Shown in pieces: positions 5,446-7,162 of a stretch of DNA of 7,162 nt. The DNA comes from Gammaproteobacteria bacterium (lineage in GTDB: Bacteria; Pseudomonadota; Gammaproteobacteria; HK1). Numbering within the stretch: the first letter of the stretch is position 1; every line of letters starts with the position of its first letter. Below the pieces are notes generated by a model that saw nothing but the letters and a program-made list of their open reading frames with translations, was not told the origin of the DNA and did not search any database. The translations under genes and the position numbers were made by a program. The stretch lies in contig JAGRHX010000433.1 in assembly GCA_020444775.1 (NCBI GenBank), positions 1 to 7,162 of the forward strand, given 5' to 3'.

Positions 5446-7162
5446 ATGTCGACTCAAGCATTCCCTCCCGACCACGGCACCCCAGAACGCCCTGGCCCAG
5501 CTCTGGTCGCCCTGGAGATCGACGGCATGGACGTCCTGGTACCGGAAGGCACGTCCCTGATGCGTGCGGCTTCGCACGTCGGTATCAAGGTGCCCCGGCT
5601 GTGCGCAACCGATACGCTCGAGCCGTTCGGCTCCTGTCGGCTTTGCCTGGTGGAGATCGAGGGCCGTAGCGGTACGCCAGCTTCGTGCACCACGCCGGTG
5701 CAAAGTGGCATGAAGGTTCGGACTCAGAGCGAGCGCCTTGCGCGTCTGCGACGCGGTGTGATGGAACTCTATATCAGCGACCATCCGCTGGATTGCCTCA
5801 CTTGCTCGGCCAATGGTGATTGCGAGCTCCAAGATATGGCTGGCGCCGTCGGGCTCCGCGAGGTGCGCTACGGATTGCAGGGCCAGAATCATCTACAGCA
5901 AGATGTCGATGCCTCCAACCCCTATTTCAGCTTCGATCCCTCCAAGTGCATCGTCTGTTCTCGTTGTGTGCGTGCCTGTGAAGAACAGCAAGGGACCTTT
6001 GCCCTGACCATCTCGGGACGTGGTTTCGCCTCGACCGTCGCCGCCGGAGTGGGCGAGCAGTTCTTGGACTCGGAATGTGTGTCCTGCGGCGCCTGCGTGA
6101 ACGCCTGTCCGACCGCAACCCTGATGGAAAAGAGCGTCATCGAGCACGGTCAGCCCGAGCGTAGCGTGGTCACTACCTGTGCCTACTGCGGCGTCGGCTG
6201 CTCGTTCGTCGCAGAGCTCAAGGGTGAACAGGTCGTACGTATGACGCCGTACAAGAACGGTCGCGCCAACCGGGGTCACTCTTGCGTGAAGGGCCGATTC
6301 GCCTGGGGCTATGCGACACACAAGGACCGCATCTTGAAGCCCATGATACGTGGTCGTATAGAGGAACCCTGGCGTGAGGTGAGCTGGGAAGAGGCTATCG
6401 GCCACGCGGCCGCGGAGTTCAAGCGTATCCAGGCCCGCTACGGTCGCGGCGCGGTCGGCGGCATCACCAGCTCACGGTGCACCAACGAGGAAACCTACCT
6501 GGTACAGAAGCTTATTCGCGCTGCGTTCGGCAACAACAACACCGACACCTGCGCGAGAGTCTGTCATTCACCAACAGGCTACGGCCTGAAGACCACTTTC
6601 GGCACCTCGGCCGGCACCCAGGACTTCGACTCGGTACAGCAGGCCGACGTCATCATGGTCATCGGTGCCAATCCGACCGATGCGCATCCGGTGTTTGCCT
6701 CGTCCATGAAACGCCGTCTGCGTGCCGGCGCGCGTCTGATCGTCATCGATCCCAGACGCATCGATCTGGTACGTAGTCCACACATCGAGGCTGCTCATCA
6801 TCTGCAGCTGCGGCCCGGCACCAACGTGGCCCTCATCAACACCATCGCCCATGTGCTTGCAACCGATGGCCTGCTGGATCTGGATTTCGTCCGAGAGCGC
6901 TGTGAGCCGTCAGCATTCGAGCAATGGCTCGAGTTCATCAAAGCTCCAGAGAACGCACCCGAGACGACTGCACGTATCACTGGGGTACCTGCGGATCAGG
7001 TCCGCGCCGCGGCCCGGCTGTACGGCGGCGCAGACAACGCCGCCATCTATTACGGTCTTGGCGTCACCGAGCACAGCCAAGGCACCACCATGGTCATGGG
7101 CATGGCGAACCTCGCCATGGCGACGGGCAACCTCGGTCGTCCGGGTGTGGGCGTGAACCCGC
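5446..7162 (+). CDS. fdsA: NAD-dependent formate dehydrogenase alpha (catalytic) subunit, N-terminal 572 residues
   Basis: The catalytic Mo-bis-MGD subunit oxidising formate to CO2; the family has about 950 residues, so roughly 60% is visible before the right edge. The cluster ligands are complete in this part. A [2Fe-2S] domain has C53, C64, C67 and C81. The His-ligated [4Fe-4S] motif has H113, C117, C120 and C126. Two ferredoxin-type sets follow: C168/C171/C174/C178 and C211/C214/C217/C221. The molybdopterin-domain cluster has C245, C248, C252 and C280. The active-site segment is TDTCARVCHSPTGYGL (366-381): C373 is the molybdenum ligand, so this is a Cys and not a selenocysteine enzyme, with the adjacent H374. 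K282 in CVKGRF is the conserved lysine between the cluster and the cofactor. GGAGG (5437-5441) sits four bases before the ATG and fixes the start. Frame is open throughout, with no sign of damage. Confidence 0.97.
   Translation, partial: MSTQAFPPDHGTPERPGPALVALEIDGMDVLVPEGTSLMRAASHVGIKVPRLCATDTLEPFGSCRLCLVEIEGRSGTPASCTTPVQSGMKVRTQSERLARLRRGVMELYISDHPLDCLTCSANGDCELQDMAGAVGLREVRYGLQGQNHLQQDVDASNPYFSFDPSKCIVCSRCVRACEEQQGTFALTISGRGFASTVAAGVGEQFLDSECVSCGACVNACPTATLMEKSVIEHGQPERSVVTTCAYCGVGCSFVAELKGEQVVRMTPYKNGRANRGHSCVKGRFAWGYATHKDRILKPMIRGRIEEPWREVSWEEAIGHAAAEFKRIQARYGRGAVGGITSSRCTNEETYLVQKLIRAAFGNNNTDTCARVCHSPTGYGLKTTFGTSAGTQDFDSVQQADVIMVIGANPTDAHPVFASSMKRRLRAGARLIVIDPRRIDLVRSPHIEAAHHLQLRPGTNVALINTIAHVLATDGLLDLDFVRERCEPSAFEQWLEFIKAPENAPETTARITGVPADQVRAAARLYGGADNAAIYYGLGVTEHSQGTTMVMGMANLAMATGNLGRPGVGVNP

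Noticed and set aside
4251..5447. 398-codon open frame on the minus strand opposite fdsB
   Set aside because: It is a shadow of GC-rich codon use in fdsB. Its translation has no recognisable motif, while the plus strand carries complete FMN and Fe-S motifs.
5818..6592. Possible selenocysteine or frameshift in fdsA
   Set aside because: The frame reads without a stop codon to the window edge and the active-site codon at residue 373 is TGT (Cys), not TGA.

Overview
The window is high-GC DNA, roughly 60-65% G+C by eye, with typical proteobacterial gene content. The small lipoprotein lipobox, the LysR regulator and the fds-type formate dehydrogenase fit a beta- or gammaproteobacterium, but nothing here fixes the genus. 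Everything looks chromosomal. I see no RNA genes, CRISPR array, insertion sequence or phage gene.

Left part (1-1775): the 5' end of a GMC-family FAD oxidoreductase (minus strand, running off the left edge) is divergent from a 90-residue predicted lipoprotein. That lipoprotein gene is convergent with a luciferase-like flavin-dependent monooxygenase (minus strand). The two convergent stop codons lie six bases apart, and a GC-rich inverted repeat spans them.

Middle (1776-2266): a 491-bp gap without a credible gene. It separates the divergent monooxygenase and LysR genes. It holds a possible promoter for the monooxygenase, two adjacent perfect dyads, and a perfect 6-bp inverted repeat with T-N11-A geometry that suits a LysR-type operator.

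Right part (2267-7162): a LysR regulator followed, on the same strand, by fdsG, fdsB and fdsA (fdsA is cut by the right edge). These encode the gamma, beta and alpha subunits of a soluble NAD+-dependent molybdenum formate dehydrogenase. FdsA binds the bis-MGD molybdenum cofactor and carries a chain of Fe-S clusters. It oxidises formate to CO2 and passes electrons to FdsB (FMN, [4Fe-4S], NAD+ site), with FdsG adding a [2Fe-2S] cluster. All the cluster ligands expected in the visible parts are present, and the active site uses cysteine, not selenocysteine. Genes for FdhD/FdsC-type maturation and FdsD would be expected beyond the right edge. The LysR protein is a reasonable candidate for the local formate-responsive regulator (FdsR-like), inferred from position.

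The genes themselves are recognisable members of known families, and I found no convincing new system. The less ordinary points are non-coding: an unusually long fdsG-fdsB gap with a perfect 16-bp tandem duplication and short ORFs, and the dyads in the lysR upstream region.
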